A stretch of DNA of 64,000 nucleotides from Heliocybe sulcata (GCA_004369045.1 ML213503.1:1645121-1709120); one strand, 5' to 3'. Counted from the first letter of the stretch, positions 23,993-34,676 are shown. Numbers and translations are program-made. The notes: generated from the letters alone by a model not told the origin.

Positions 23993-24775
23993 ATGGGTTT
24001 CCGGCACAACAACGGTGCGTCTGAGAAGCTTCGTCAAAGACTCGTATACTGACCGTATTCTAGTCCTCCACGGCAACCACTTCAGGAAAGACTGGCAGAG
24101 CCGTGTCCGTACATGGTTCAATCAACCCGGCCGCAAGCTTCGCCGCCGGAACGCTCGTAAGACCAAGGCTGCTACCCTTGGTGTCCGCCCCCTTGCCCCA
24201 CTCCGTCCTGCCGTCCGTGGACAGACCGTCCGCTACAACAGGAAGCTGCGTGAGGGCCGTGGCTTCACTCTCGCTGAACTGAAGGAGGCTGGTATTGGAC
24301 GCAAGGATGCCCGGGGTGTCGGTATCGTCGTCGATCATCGACGGAGAAACCTGAGCGAGGAGGGCAAGGCCTTGAACGTCCAGCGGCTGCAGGCGTACAA
24401 GGAGAGCCTAATCGTCTTCCCCAAGAACGCCAAGAAGCCCAAGAAGGGCGACACCACCGTGCGTTTCTACATTCGAATATGCAGAAGACTTGTTCTTAGA
24501 CATAGCTTCCTCAGGGTGATGACCTCACCGCTCCCACTACCCGCGGAGCCCTTCCCCTTCCCTCGCCGTACGAGCACGAGGCTCCTCGGAAGATCAGTGG
24601 GGAGGAGCGTGAGTTCGAGGCCTACAAGACTCTTCGCGAAGCGCGCTCCCTCTACAGACATGAGGGCAAACGCAAGGCCAATGCGGCTAAGGTAAGCACT
24701 GCGTGAAATTTACAAGGCAAGCGAATACTGACTTCCTCATAGAAGGAGGAGGAGGAGGCAGCAAAGAAGAAGTAA
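23993..24775 (+). CDS. RPL13: 60S ribosomal protein L13 (eL13)
   Basis: Component of the large cytosolic ribosomal subunit. Four exons (23993-24014, 24064-24458, 24515-24691, 24743-24775), 627 nt, 208 aa, close to the usual 200-211. It starts [19 protein letters not shown] and continues [37 protein letters not shown] and [20 protein letters not shown], all diagnostic for eL13, and ends with a Glu/Lys tail ([10 protein letters not shown]). The first exon holds only seven codons and one base, a common design for basidiomycete ribosomal-protein genes. Strong confidence in every junction because phases and family residues agree. Confidence 0.97.
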
Positions 24776-25058
24776 TGTTGTATCTCACATACACGCCCTC
24801 TTTCTCTTTGCCTATCGATCGTACTGTCTCATGTATCCTCCAAAAGCCTGGACGCTGTACCGTTCGGGACTATGGTATATCATGCTATGCCTCCCACTAT
24901 GCTATTCGAGGTTTTCACTGCGTTGTAAAAAAAAGTTGTCCGAAATGAACAAGCATCACCGTCCGGCATCGCGCGGTCTATCTACATGCACACGTATGAT
25001 AAGAGTTTAGGGAATGAGCAGTCCGAGGCGTCTGTTCACTCGGACTTTTAGTATCGCG

Positions 25059-26866
25059 TCAAATCTTCGTCTCCTTCAGTATTGCCTCTCTAATCTCGCC
25101 TTCGGCCACCATACCGATGATCTTGAACTGATCCGCCACGTCCTTCAGGGCCCCTCTGATTTCACCGTTCCCCTCGATGAATCCAAACTCCGCATACTCC
25201 AGACCTTGTTCGTTGGCAAACTCTTTGACAAGCACGCTCGCTTTCTTGAGGTTATGCCGCGGCAAGCGGGGGAAGAGATGATGCGTAACCTGAAGGTGCA
25301 GACCTCCGTGGATCCAGCCAATGGATTCGGGGCAGATGACATCCGTAGTCGTGCGCAGCTGTCGATGAGCGAAGGACTCCACAACACCTAGGTCCGCAGT
25401 GGAACGGGAATAGTGGGACAAGACGATCTAGAACAGCAGGTAATGTCCACGTTCAGGTATAGAAAGACGTAGAACATACCTGAACGTGGAGGGGACTGGC
25501 CACAACGTTGCTGACCAGCAGGTACCACAATGCCATCTTCCACGTCCCGCAACCGACCAAGACCCGACTGAGCCACCACCAGTGCACGCACATCCCGATT
25601 AGTTCAAGGTGCCAAGTCAGCTGGCCGCCACGGACACGCTTCTTGCTGTTCCTCTGGTTCCACAAGTAGGTATAGGAAAGACGGTACAGGTTGAAGCGCG
25701 CGAGACTCATGATCACATAGAAGAGCTGATGCTGGAAGGGGATTACGAGCCGGGCGAGCCAGTCCATGGGAAAAATGAACTTGTAATAGGAGGAATAAAG
25801 GTTGTTGAAGAAGGCGGGTGAGCATGCGAAGAACGGCAGATGCTGGATATCCGGATCGCTTAAAGACGTCTCAGATACAGAATGTCGACTAGGATGGCAT
25901 ACTTACTGTGATGGATGGTTGGTTACCACTTCAGTTCAGTCTGACGTGAATATCTCCATTATCACTCAAAGGATAGCTGATTCTGCTCACAATGATGTAC
26001 GTTATGGTTCTATGAGGGCATAGTATGAGTCTGATAGTACTAAAACCGAAGAACGCGATACTGACATCAACCCACCAACCAACGCTCAATCCGCCGCAGA
26101 AGTCCGCAACGAAGATAGAAATGATACGATCCCAGAACCAGTCATGAGTGAAGCCGAGGTGACCCAGGTCATGGACGAAGAAACCCAATTGGTGCCAGAG
26201 CAAGCCAAGGAAGACCGCGCTCACTGTAAGCCAGTTGTGCTTATAAGCGATCACTGATAAAGTCGCAAAGAGGATGTACCGGAGGAAGTCAGGACCATTG
26301 CCGGTAATGAAAGGCGTCTTGTAAAGGCCAGCGTCTACAATGCGATGGTGAAGTTCCTTATAGGCTGCAGAATGTCTGGCTTGCAGCTTCGGGCAAAGCG
26401 GTGTAGGGGGCGGCGCAATGGTGGACAGAGTAGGAGCTTGGTCCTTAACAGCTGCATTCTTCTCGACCAAGAGGATTTGTGAAGAGGGTGAAAACTCGGT
26501 GTCCTCGGTACTGCGCACTGCGGTAGCCTCGTTGTACCACTCGAGTTTGCCGTCGCTCCCGACTCTCCGAACCCATCCCACCATCACAGGAGGCATCAAA
26601 GGTTCCCAGCCCTCCTCCCCAAACTCGACTGTGCCCACGGCATAGCGTTCTATGGTCTTGAGCGTGCCCTCAGAATGATACGCGTCTACCTCGTCGGTAG
26701 CATCGCGACCCACGAAGTGAAGGATCGCAAGAGCACCTCCGGGATGCTCAGATAACCATGAGTTGGGGATACGCAAGACTTTGCCGCGATAGATCAGGAA
26801 GTTATTGCCCTCGAGGATACGTGCAGCAATATCCTCGCGCTTCCATAGAGTAGCAGGACGACCCAT
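25059..26866 (-). CDS. Delta-8 sphingolipid desaturase (cytochrome b5 fusion)
   Basis: ER membrane enzyme that introduces the delta-8 double bond in the long-chain base of fungal glucosylceramides. Exons: 26066-26866, 25991-26009, 25907-25928, 25480-25858, 25059-25427; 1590 nt, 529 aa. The N-terminus is a cytochrome b5 domain with the haem motif HPGG (SWLSEHPGGALAILHFVGRD). Membrane segments follow. The three histidine boxes are present: HDLGH, HNVHH (built across a 19-nt exon) and QVTHH in LHLQVTHHLFPRLPRH; the Gln in the third box is typical of b5-fusion front-end desaturases. It ends AEGEIREAILKETKI. The two micro-exons and a perfect hairpin across one 5' splice site are notable. Divergent from Pal1. 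The delta-8 assignment is from overall family resemblance. Confidence 0.85.
25446..25490 (-). repeat. Perfect 15-bp inverted repeat over a 5' splice site
   Basis: Arms 25446-25460 and 25476-25490 (TCCACGTTCAGGTAT and its exact complement) around a 15-nt loop. On the transcript the upstream arm is the last 11 exon bases plus GUAU of the donor of intron 25428-25479, and the downstream arm lies within that intron. Pairing would bury the 5' splice site. Confidence 0.85.
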
Positions 26867-27255
26867 TGGCGTGGTGACCTCGGCGTGGTGAGGTCAACAG
26901 GCGCTGGTCCGATCCGACGCCAGCAGTAAATGTCCCGGAGACTCCGGGGACTGTTGGGACATATAGGCGGAGAAATCTGGGGTAATCGGACCGAAGAATG
27001 TGCCCGGGGACCTGTTGGAGTGCGCGTTCTGGCCTCGTATGTAATCTCCTACTCGCTGCGACCTGCGTCAGCGACGTTCATACAACCGTCTTGTTCTCTT
27101 TCTTTCCATCGATTACCGCTCTCTCCATACTGCCGCCCCCTTTCAAGTCAAGTGCTTTGCGAGTCCAGTAGAAGCGTCGCCTGATAGGCCTACGTGGGAA
27201 TCCCCACAGAGCGATAGCAAACCTAGTAACTGCTAACCGGCGAGGTATATGAAGC
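26867..27255. other. Divergent promoter, desaturase / Pal1
   Basis: 389 bp between two start codons pointing away from each other. No TATA box or known site recognised; pyrimidine-rich tracts precede the Pal1 start. Confidence 0.4.
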
Positions 27256-28846
27256 ATGGCTACAGCGTTGGCATCAAAACATAACGTGCACCAGCCGACG
27301 CACCACCACTCCCGTTCTAGATCCACTTCCGACCCTTTTCTTGACCCAATCCCCCGCTCTGCCCCTGTACCTCCCCCGAAGACCAAAGCCACTCGTCTAG
27401 TGTCATCAACGCCCCATCGCACAGTCACCATGGCAGATACAGTTAGAGAGCACAGTGGTCGTCCCGTCGACCGCTCCCCCCGGACTCGGATGGGAAGGAG
27501 TCAGACTGCTGTCCCGTACGTTCACCGTCGTTGATAACACATGCCTTCGCCGTATGACATGATCTATAGGCCAGCGAGAGAGGCTCGTCCTCCCCCTCCG
27601 CCAGGACGCAGATCGCATTCCCAGGACTCGGTCATTCGAGCTGCTGCTGCTGCGGATAACTCGAAGGCATCTGCTGGTCGTACCCGCACCGGCAAGAAGG
27701 GTTCGGCGCATGCTGATGTCATAGATAGGTTGGATTTCTCTGGGGTTGGGCAAAGTATGTCTCTCTTGCTCCATTTCCGGCAAAAGAGTGACTGGATATC
27801 TGTTCTATGACTTAGTGTTCCATCATGATGGTCCTTTCGATGCGTGCGCCCCATCTCGCAACCGTCACCGGACGAAAGCCCCTATGCTTGCCTGGTCTCA
27901 GACCCCCCCTGCAGATCAGCAGGCGCTGGATAACGCTTACTCCCCGGGCGGCTATGAGTCCCCGTACAGTGCTGCTGCTACCCCCTACACCCCTTACGAA
28001 AGTCCGTATGATCCACCGAAGAAGAAGGTCGATGCTCTTGCAGAGGCTTGGGGGATGCATGAACCTGAGCCCTTCGAAGAGTTCTTCGCTGGGGGTGGTA
28101 ATAGCCGATACGACGAGTCCGCTCCCAATTCCATTTATAATGGGCGGGAAAGGCACAGCACCGAAGCATCCCGTGGTAGAAGGGCTGGGACTCGTCAGGA
28201 AGCCCATGCTGTGAATCCTCGACGCCCCCTCAATACCCAAAAGCGATCAGTGCTCCCCCCTCCTCAGCCTATTTTCGTTCCCGACGCCGCAGAGGGTGTT
28301 GCCGCGGAACCCCCTTCACCCCAGTCTGCAACCGGCCATGGGACGAATGTGCCCAAGAGGAGCCGAAGCTTGATGCAGCGTATCAAGAAGATGAGGGAAA
28401 CCCCCAATGTGCCAGTCGGGTATCAAGATGTGCCTAGCGCCGATGGCTCCCCCACCAGCTCGGGGGAGAACACGTCCGCACCCTACGGCGCCACTGCCCA
28501 GAGGCCCACACACCGTTCACAGAACTCTTTCCTCGGGCGATTCGGTGGTAAGGCCACCACCAAGGAAAACACAAACCCGTATGGCCACACGAAGGAGATC
28601 TCACCGATGTCAGAAAATTCCGACAACTTCGTCTACGTCGACATGCCAGAAGTGCCCGCCCGAGGCAGCACGTCCTCAAACAGGGACAAGTCCCTTCCTG
28701 CGGCGCCTTTGGCTGATAGGACTCCGTCAGGATCCGGCTCGGGTGACTATTTTGACTCTCGCGTCGGCGATGGGATGTCGCCAGGCGGTTCCCTTGGCAG
28801 GAAGACGAGTTTGTTGAAGAAGATGCGCGGAGTAGTGAGGAAGTAA
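27256..28846 (+). CDS. PAL1: Pal1 family cell-morphology / endocytosis protein
   Basis: Three exons (27256-27515, 27570-27754, 27816-28846), 1476 nt, 491 aa. The Pal1 signature is clear after splicing: DVIDRLDFSGVGQ ... FHHDGPFDACAPSRNRHR, then TKAPMLAWSQ. In fission yeast Pal1 localises to growing tips and the septum with Sla2 and keeps cells cylindrical; the budding-yeast homologue joins early endocytic sites through Ede1. The flanks are disordered and Pro/Ser/Tyr-rich (repeated YTPYESPY-like units around residue 150) and the C-terminus is basic (KTSLLKKMRGVVRK), fit for membrane or partner binding. The start at 27256 is the first ATG in frame. Confidence 0.9.
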
Positions 28847-29475
28847 ATGTGGGAGAGGAGATGGCAGGTAGGCAGGATAGATGGTGAAGCAGCGCCTGCT
28901 GCCGAATGGATTGAACTCATCCACGGAGCGATGAACAAGAGCTTGTCAATGTATGTTTGTATATGCGCCTCCCCCCTGTCAATGTCTGTCTGTCCCTATG
29001 TATCGCGATCCGCTGTGGTTCCGGTTTATCTTCCCTACTTGACACTTGTCTGAGTTTATCTGATTCCTTCTCTTCTTCGTACTATACTCTGCCCAATTCC
29101 TATCCCGCCTGTTGTAATGAGTAGCCACTTGAGCGTCCCAATCTTGTACCGTTCGTTTGCTGTCGTCGCCGATCCTACATGTACATGTTTGTCACCTTTG
29201 TACGCGTCGGTGCTCTAGATACTCTTGACGGCGGCATCACCTGTGCTATTAATCCAACCAAAATGATTTATTTGACATATGCATATGCATGCTGTGGAGG
29301 ATACCGGAGGATGCCGGTACGAACACCGCTTACCTGAGCGGCAATATCCTTGGAGCACGTGACCGCGACGCGTCTGCATTTACAGTGACGCGTCCCGGCC
29401 GTAACGCTCCTTCGCACTACCATCCGACTCCTTTTTTGTTTGGACGCAGAACGATTGTACCGTTGCAGCCATAAC
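28847..29475 (+). other. Intergenic, Pal1 3' flank and RAD51 promoter
   Basis: T/C-rich 3' UTR-like stretch after Pal1, then the RAD51 upstream region, which holds two MluI cell-cycle boxes (separate entry) and one CACGTG at about 29357. Confidence 0.5.
29368..29393 (+). promoter_or_regulatory. Two MCB (ACGCGT) boxes in the RAD51 promoter
   Basis: ACGCGT occurs at 29368-29373 and 29388-29393, exactly 20 bp apart and 83-108 bp upstream of the RAD51 start codon. ACGCGT is the binding site of the fungal MBF complex, which drives G1/S genes including RAD51 in yeasts. Sites are seen; regulation is inferred. Confidence 0.6.
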
Positions 29476-30785
29476 ATGTCTCAGCAGTACTCACAACACT
29501 CGCAAGGAGATGAGGAGGAGGATATGCAGGTTGCAGGCCCGCTGCTAGTCGGGAAACTTCAAGAAGCGGGCATCCACCCGCAGGACATCAAGAAGCTCGT
29601 CGAGGCTGGACTGCACACCGTCGAGTCTGTTGCGTACACCCCCAAGAAGCAATTGATTAGCATCAAGGGAATCTCAGATCAGAAGGCGGATAAGATCATT
29701 GCTGAAGGCACGTCCTGTCACTGTATGCATAACCTTTTCTGCGCGATGACACCCGTGCAGCACAGAAGATTATACCGCTTGGATTCCAGAGCGCGACCGA
29801 AGTGCATGCTAGGAGATCGGAACTCGTGCACATCACGACTGGCTCGAAGAACCTGGACACGTTGCTCGGAGGTGCGTTGACTCCATGCACCTGCCCCCCT
29901 CGCGATTATTTACCCTGGTATCTTGTAGGTGGAATCGAGACTGGTGCCATCACGGAGCTATTTGGCGAGTTCCGTACAGGAAAGTCGCAGATATGCCATA
30001 CGCTAGCAGTCACTTGTCAGCTGCCCGTGGCTCTCGGCGGCGGTGAGGGCAAATGCCTGTACATTGATACAGAGGGCACATTCCGCCCAGTCCGGTTACT
30101 TGCCGTGGCTGAACGGTATGGATTGAACGGGGAAGAGGTGCTGGATAATGTGGCATACGCGCGAGCGTACAATGCCGACCATCAGCAGGCGTTATTGACG
30201 AGCGCGAGTGCTCTCATGTCAGAATCAAGGTAGGCTCTTTCGTGGATATGTATATGCGTGTTACCGAGATTAATAATGACCTGCAATCCGGCGACCAAGA
30301 TTCTGCCTGCTTATTGTCGACTCTTGTACTGCGTTATACCGGACAGATTTCAACGGACGTGGAGAGCTTTCTGCTCGACAGAACCATCTTGGCAAATTCC
30401 TGCGCACACTGCAGCGTTTAGCGGATGAGGTAAGACGTGCCCCCATCATATTCTCGAAGCGTTGATGAATATTTCTTTTAGTTTGGAGTGGCTGTTGTGG
30501 TGTCAAACCAGGTCATGTCCAATCCAGATGCTTCTGCGAATCCATACGCCGGTAACGAGAAGAAACCGATTGGCGGTAACATCATGGCACATGCTTCTAC
30601 CACACGGTACGCAAGCTTGGATTGCCGGATGCACCAGTGCTGACGTCTTGCTTAGGTTGCAGCTGAAGAAGGGCCGTGCCAACACGCGTGTTTGCAAGAT
30701 CTACGACTCGCCATGTCTCCCCGAATCAGAAACCAGCTTTGCTATTCTACCTAGCGGCATCGGTGACCCCGAAGAAGATTCCTGA
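29476..30785 (+). CDS. RAD51: RAD51 recombinase
   Basis: Strand-exchange ATPase of homologous recombination. Exons 29476-29707, 29761-29871, 29939-30239, 30300-30429, 30482-30606, 30656-30785; 1029 nt, 342 aa. N-terminal helix-hairpin-helix domain ([20 protein letters not shown]), then the polymerisation/linker region [20 protein letters not shown], Walker [10 protein letters not shown], Walker [13 protein letters not shown], the L1/L2 loop region with [15 protein letters not shown] and [20 protein letters not shown], and the C-terminus [17 protein letters not shown]. The FQSATEVH linker marks RAD51 rather than DMC1. The first intron (29708-29760) starts with GC; no GT alternative restores the conserved frame. 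Confidence 0.96.
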
Positions 30786-31098
30786 ATAATCTTTCCATGC
30801 ACACGTCCACCCATTGTCACCATGTTGTACTGATACATGCATTGTTACACGCCTTCGCTGTACACGTTGTACCCCTAATGCCCCGCTAATGCGCAACTAT
30901 ATCTATGATTACAATGCAAGATACTTGTGAGTATTATGTATAGGCCCGGTTGGCGGAGCTGAGAACCCAGTTGAGTGGGAGTGATGCATGCTCTACAAGA
31001 TGTACATGTAAGCACACAATATGCGGGTGGAACCGTCCATTTCGGCCTTTTCAAGACGTCATCTGTACGTGCTACAAGATCTCCCTCGGTTCGTCGCT
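30786..31098. other. Intergenic, convergent RAD51 / SER3 3' ends
   Basis: 313 bp between two converging genes, AT-rich in the centre. Nothing but 3' flanking sequence seen. Confidence 0.4.
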
Positions 31099-32553
31099 CT
31101 ACGCCAGCAGGCGCGTCAAGATGTTGGCGCTCGTCTTCTTGATCTTCTCCTGCAGACTAGTGACGTCCCTCGGGCTGACGTCCGCAATATCGGCCATGAG
31201 GTACGCCACGTCGCCCTTCGAGTCCGAGTACTGCTTCTCGACGTTGTACGGCGACAGGATTTCGTTGACCTGCCGGAGCACGCCGGGCTGGTTGATGTGG
31301 ACGTGGCAGATGCGCACGTTGGTGGTCTGCTCGGGGGCGATGCCGCGGAGGTCCACCTCAGGGAAATTGACAGCCCCGAGCGTTGAGCCGGAGGTGAGAT
31401 ACCGCGTTACGGCGTTTGAGACCTCCTCGCCGATCATGCGCTGTGCTTCCTCGGTTGAGCCGCCGATGTGAGGTGTCAGGATGACGTTGGGGAGGGAGCG
31501 CAGTGTTGAGGACCAGGAATTGAGCTGATCGTCGAAGGGTGCGCCGTTGGAGCCGGGTTCGGCGGGGTAGACGTCGATAGCAGCGCCGGCGAGGTGCTTC
31601 GACTGCAGCGCCTCGACAAGGGCGGGGATATCAATTACCTTGCCACGGGCGTTGTTGATCAAATATGCGCCCTTCTTCATGTGCTTCAGCTCCTTCGCAG
31701 AGATCATATTGGTCGTCTCGGGAAGCTCTGGAACGTGAAGAGTGACGAAGTCGGACTCTTTGAGAAGCGTCTCTAGCGAATCGACCTGCCTCGCTTGGCC
31801 CAGAGGCATGAGGGGAATGACATCGTGAAAGAGGACCCGCATGCCAAACGATTCTGAGAGGACCGAAAGCTGCGATCCGATATGTCCGTAGCCGACAATA
31901 CCGAGGGTCTTGCCGCGGATCTCCCAGCAACCCTTGGACTGCTTGTTCCAGGTGCCGGTGCGCATCTCGTATGCGCGCTCGAAGAGCTGCCGTGAGAGGG
32001 CAATGATCTCGCTGATGACGAGCTCGGCGACGGAGCGGGAGTTGGAGAAGGGGGAGTTGAAGACGGGGATGCCCGCCTTTGCTGCGGTGGACAGATCGAC
32101 TTGGTTCGTGCCAATGCAGAAGCAGCCGATTACAAGCAGCTTTACCATTCGTTAGTTTAGGGAAGACCATTGAGTGCGATGTCGACGCACCTTGCTCGAT
32201 GCCTTGATCACCCGCTCCGTGATTTTCGTCTTGCTGCGGATACCAATAGCATGATATTGCCCGATTTTCTCGACGAGCTCGTCCTCTGACATTGCCTTCG
32301 CCGAGTGGTCTACATGGAAGCCCTGCGCCTGGAAGGCCCTGACCGCCTCCTGGCTGATGTTTTCAAGCAAGAGGAGCTTGAGGTCATCATTGTCGATGGG
32401 ATGCAGGACCTTCGGTGCTCGAATGCTCGGGTTAAGCGAGAGGGAGTTGCCTCTGAATCTGTTGTGCAAAGAGGCGGAGGTGGTAGGAGAGACAGAGGCA
32501 GCGACCTCGCCGTTCGCAGGAGCAGCCATTGGAATATTGATAGGCGGAGTCAT
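31099..32553 (-). CDS. SER3: D-3-phosphoglycerate dehydrogenase
   Basis: First step of serine synthesis: oxidation of 3-phosphoglycerate with NAD. Two exons (32191-32553 and 31099-32139, intron 51 nt), 467 aa, close to yeast Ser3/Ser33 (469). The N-terminus is disordered up to KVLHPIDNDDLKLLLLENIS. Substrate domain: GIRSKTKIT and LLVIGCFCIGTNQVDL. NAD-binding Rossmann motif: GKTLGIVGYGHIGSQ, with an acidic residue after strand 2 (VLFHDVI). Catalytic Arg in INNARGKVID, Glu near DVYPAEP, His in ILTPHIGGSTEEAQ. A C-terminal ACT domain (VRICHVHINQPGVLRQVNEI) is the usual site of serine feedback. The start could also be the second Met (32529). Divergent from HIS7. Confidence 0.95.
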
Positions 32554-32762
32554 GGGATTGGTCGGGCTGGAGGTATTAGAGATAATTCTGGCGTGGGGAG
32601 GAGGGTTGTATATATAACCGGACAGAAATTCGGAATTAATTGGCTAAGGATGAGGCAGAGATGAGTCTATTGCAGCGGCCTCCATGACTCGGTGCAGCTC
32701 TCCCCTCGACTCGGTTACTTCGACCCTGGCCGTTCTCGCCTACCCGCCCAATCTCCGATCAA
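32554..32762. promoter_or_regulatory. Shared 209-bp divergent promoter SER3/HIS7 with TGASTC sites
   Basis: Contains TGAGTC at 32662-32667 and TGACTC at 32685-32690, each 6 of 7 bases of the Gcn4/Cpc1 site TGASTCA. Both flanking genes are amino-acid biosynthetic, so general amino-acid control of the pair is plausible. A minus-strand TATATA at about 32608-32614 suits SER3. Confidence 0.5.
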
Positions 32763-34514
32763 ATGGGCCTCTTCCTCCTCGACTACGGCGCAGGCAACGT
32801 CCACTCTATCGCAAACGCCATCAGGAAGCTCGGTTTCGACTTTCAATGGATATCCAGCCCGGATGACTTTCACAAGGCGACAGTGAGTACATCTTGTGTC
32901 CTGCACAGGACTCTATTGACTGCTCTCTCTCAGACTCTGGTCTTTCCCGGTGTAGGCGCATTCGAGACGGCTATTGATGGTCTGTCATCCAAGGGCCTCC
33001 TCCAACCTTTACGAGACTACATTAACTCGGGGAAACCCTACTTTGGAATATGCATTGGTATGCAAGTCCTATTCGAGTCCTCTACGGAGACCCCATCCGC
33101 TCGAGGACTTGCATGCATACCTGCCCCCATCGAGGCGTTCTCCAATGAGGACAAGTCCGTCCCTCACATGGGGTGGAACTCGGTCGAACTCATGGACCCC
33201 GAAGACAAGGACCACTACGAAGGCTTGGACGAGTCATCGCACTATTATTTCGTGCATTCGTATCGCTTCAGATACGATGAGTCAAACCAGGAAGCCGCTC
33301 AGTGGGCACACTCAACGTCGCAGTATGGCCAGGAAGTTTTTGTCGCCTCCGTCCGGCGAGGTAACGTGTTTGGCGTCCAGTTCCACCCAGAAAAGTCAGG
33401 GCTTGTAGGGCTCAAGATCCTTGATACGTGGTTAAGAAAATCGGAATTTGCCCAGGCATCAGCACCCACTTCTGTCTCTCGGGGACCCCGTCCACCAAAA
33501 GCTCGCGATGGACTCACGAAGCGAATTATTGCATGCATGGACGTCCGCGCCAACGATGATGGCGACCTTGTCGTGACAAAAGGTGATCAATACGATGTTC
33601 GCGAGAAAGTCCTTCCCGCAGCAGCCTCCTCGTCCGACGCAGTACAAGCAAAAACAGCCGGTGCCGTTCGCAATCTCGGCAAGCCCGTCTCACTAGCAGA
33701 ACAGTACTTCGCTGCAGGCGCCGACGAACTGTGTCTCCTCAACATTACCTCCTTCCGCCACTCGCCGCTGCACGACCAGCCCATGCTCGCTGTCGTCCGT
33801 GCAGCTGCGACGCGTGTCTTCGTTCCCCTCACCATTGGAGGCGGAATCAAAGACACAGCCGATCCGGACGGGACGAAACGGTCGGCGCTGGAGGTTGCTG
33901 GCGAGTACTTCCGAGCAGGGGCGGATAAGGTCAGTATAGGCAGCGAAGCGGTGTACGCTGTCGAGCGTATGCTTGAACGGGGTGGTAATAGCGACGGAAC
34001 GAGCGCTATCGAAACGATAGCGCGAGTATATGGACGCCAAGCGGTGGTTGTGTCCATCGACCCCAAGCGAACATATATCGACGAACCGTCCTCCTACTCT
34101 GGCCCGTATAAGTCAGAGCTCGTCTATGGCGAGCCTGACGGAGCTGAGAAGGACCGCGGGAAGGCATGGTGGTATCAATGCACCGTGTCAGGCGGGCGCG
34201 AGTCGCGACCGCTCTCCGTCGTCCAGCTCGCTCAGGGAGTGGAAAAGCTTGGTGCTGGAGAGATACTCGTCAACAGCATCGATCGGGACGGTACAGGCCT
34301 TGGTTTCGATGTGGATCTGGTCAGATTGGTGAAGCAGAGTGTCCGGATACCGGTTGTCGCAAGTAGCGGTGCCGGTAGAGCGGAGCATTTCGCTGAGGTA
34401 TTTGAGCAGACGGGTGTGGAAGCTGCGCTGGCGGCGGGTATCTTTCATCGAGGGGAGGTCCAGATACAGGAAGTGAAGCAGGTGTTGCAAAGAGCTGGTG
34501 TCAAGGCTAGATAG
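32763..34514 (+). CDS. HIS7: Imidazole glycerol phosphate synthase (HisH-HisF fusion)
   Basis: Bifunctional histidine-pathway enzyme: a glutaminase passes ammonia to the cyclase, which makes imidazole glycerol phosphate and AICAR. One 51-nt intron (32883-32933), 566 aa, near yeast His7 (552). Glutaminase part: LDYGAGNVHSIANAIRKLG, LVFPGVGAFETAIDG, nucleophile in YFGICIGMQVLFE, and GVQFHPEKSG with His and Glu of the triad. Cyclase part: KRIIACMDVRANDDGDLVV (catalytic Asp in CMDVR), FVPLTIGGGIKD, KVSIGSEAVY, VSIDPKR, EILVNSIDRDGTG (second catalytic Asp), VVASSGAG. The intron is a multiple of three without a stop, so an unspliced message would still encode a full-length protein with 17 extra residues. 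Confidence 0.96.
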   Translation: MGLFLLDYGAGNVHSIANAIRKLGFDFQWISSPDDFHKATVSTSCVLHRTLLTALSQTLVFPGVGAFETAIDGLSSKGLLQPLRDYINSGKPYFGICIGMQVLFESSTETPSARGLACIPAPIEAFSNEDKSVPHMGWNSVELMDPEDKDHYEGLDESSHYYFVHSYRFRYDESNQEAAQWAHSTSQYGQEVFVASVRRGNVFGVQFHPEKSGLVGLKILDTWLRKSEFAQASAPTSVSRGPRPPKARDGLTKRIIACMDVRANDDGDLVVTKGDQYDVREKVLPAAASSSDAVQAKTAGAVRNLGKPVSLAEQYFAAGADELCLLNITSFRHSPLHDQPMLAVVRAAATRVFVPLTIGGGIKDTADPDGTKRSALEVAGEYFRAGADKVSIGSEAVYAVERMLERGGNSDGTSAIETIARVYGRQAVVVSIDPKRTYIDEPSSYSGPYKSELVYGEPDGAEKDRGKAWWYQCTVSGGRESRPLSVVQLAQGVEKLGAGEILVNSIDRDGTGLGFDVDLVRLVKQSVRIPVVASSGAGRAEHFAEVFEQTGVEAALAAGIFHRGEVQIQEVKQVLQRAGVKAR

Positions 34515-34676
34515 AAGTTGACCCCCAGCGGGCTCAAAAGTAAAATGGGAATGTTTGTTGGTTAGAAGATCCAAAACCTGTACCGCCCGTAGTTTCTCCC
34601 TTACGTCGTGCTCGCCGCCCGTCTGAAAGCGAAGGAAAGCAGTGTGATGATGAGAGAAGATACACGAATCTGGCTA

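Noticed and set aside
23567-24121. Long minus-strand frame over the RPL13 start
   Set aside because: It overlaps unmistakable RPL13 exons and has no domain pattern.
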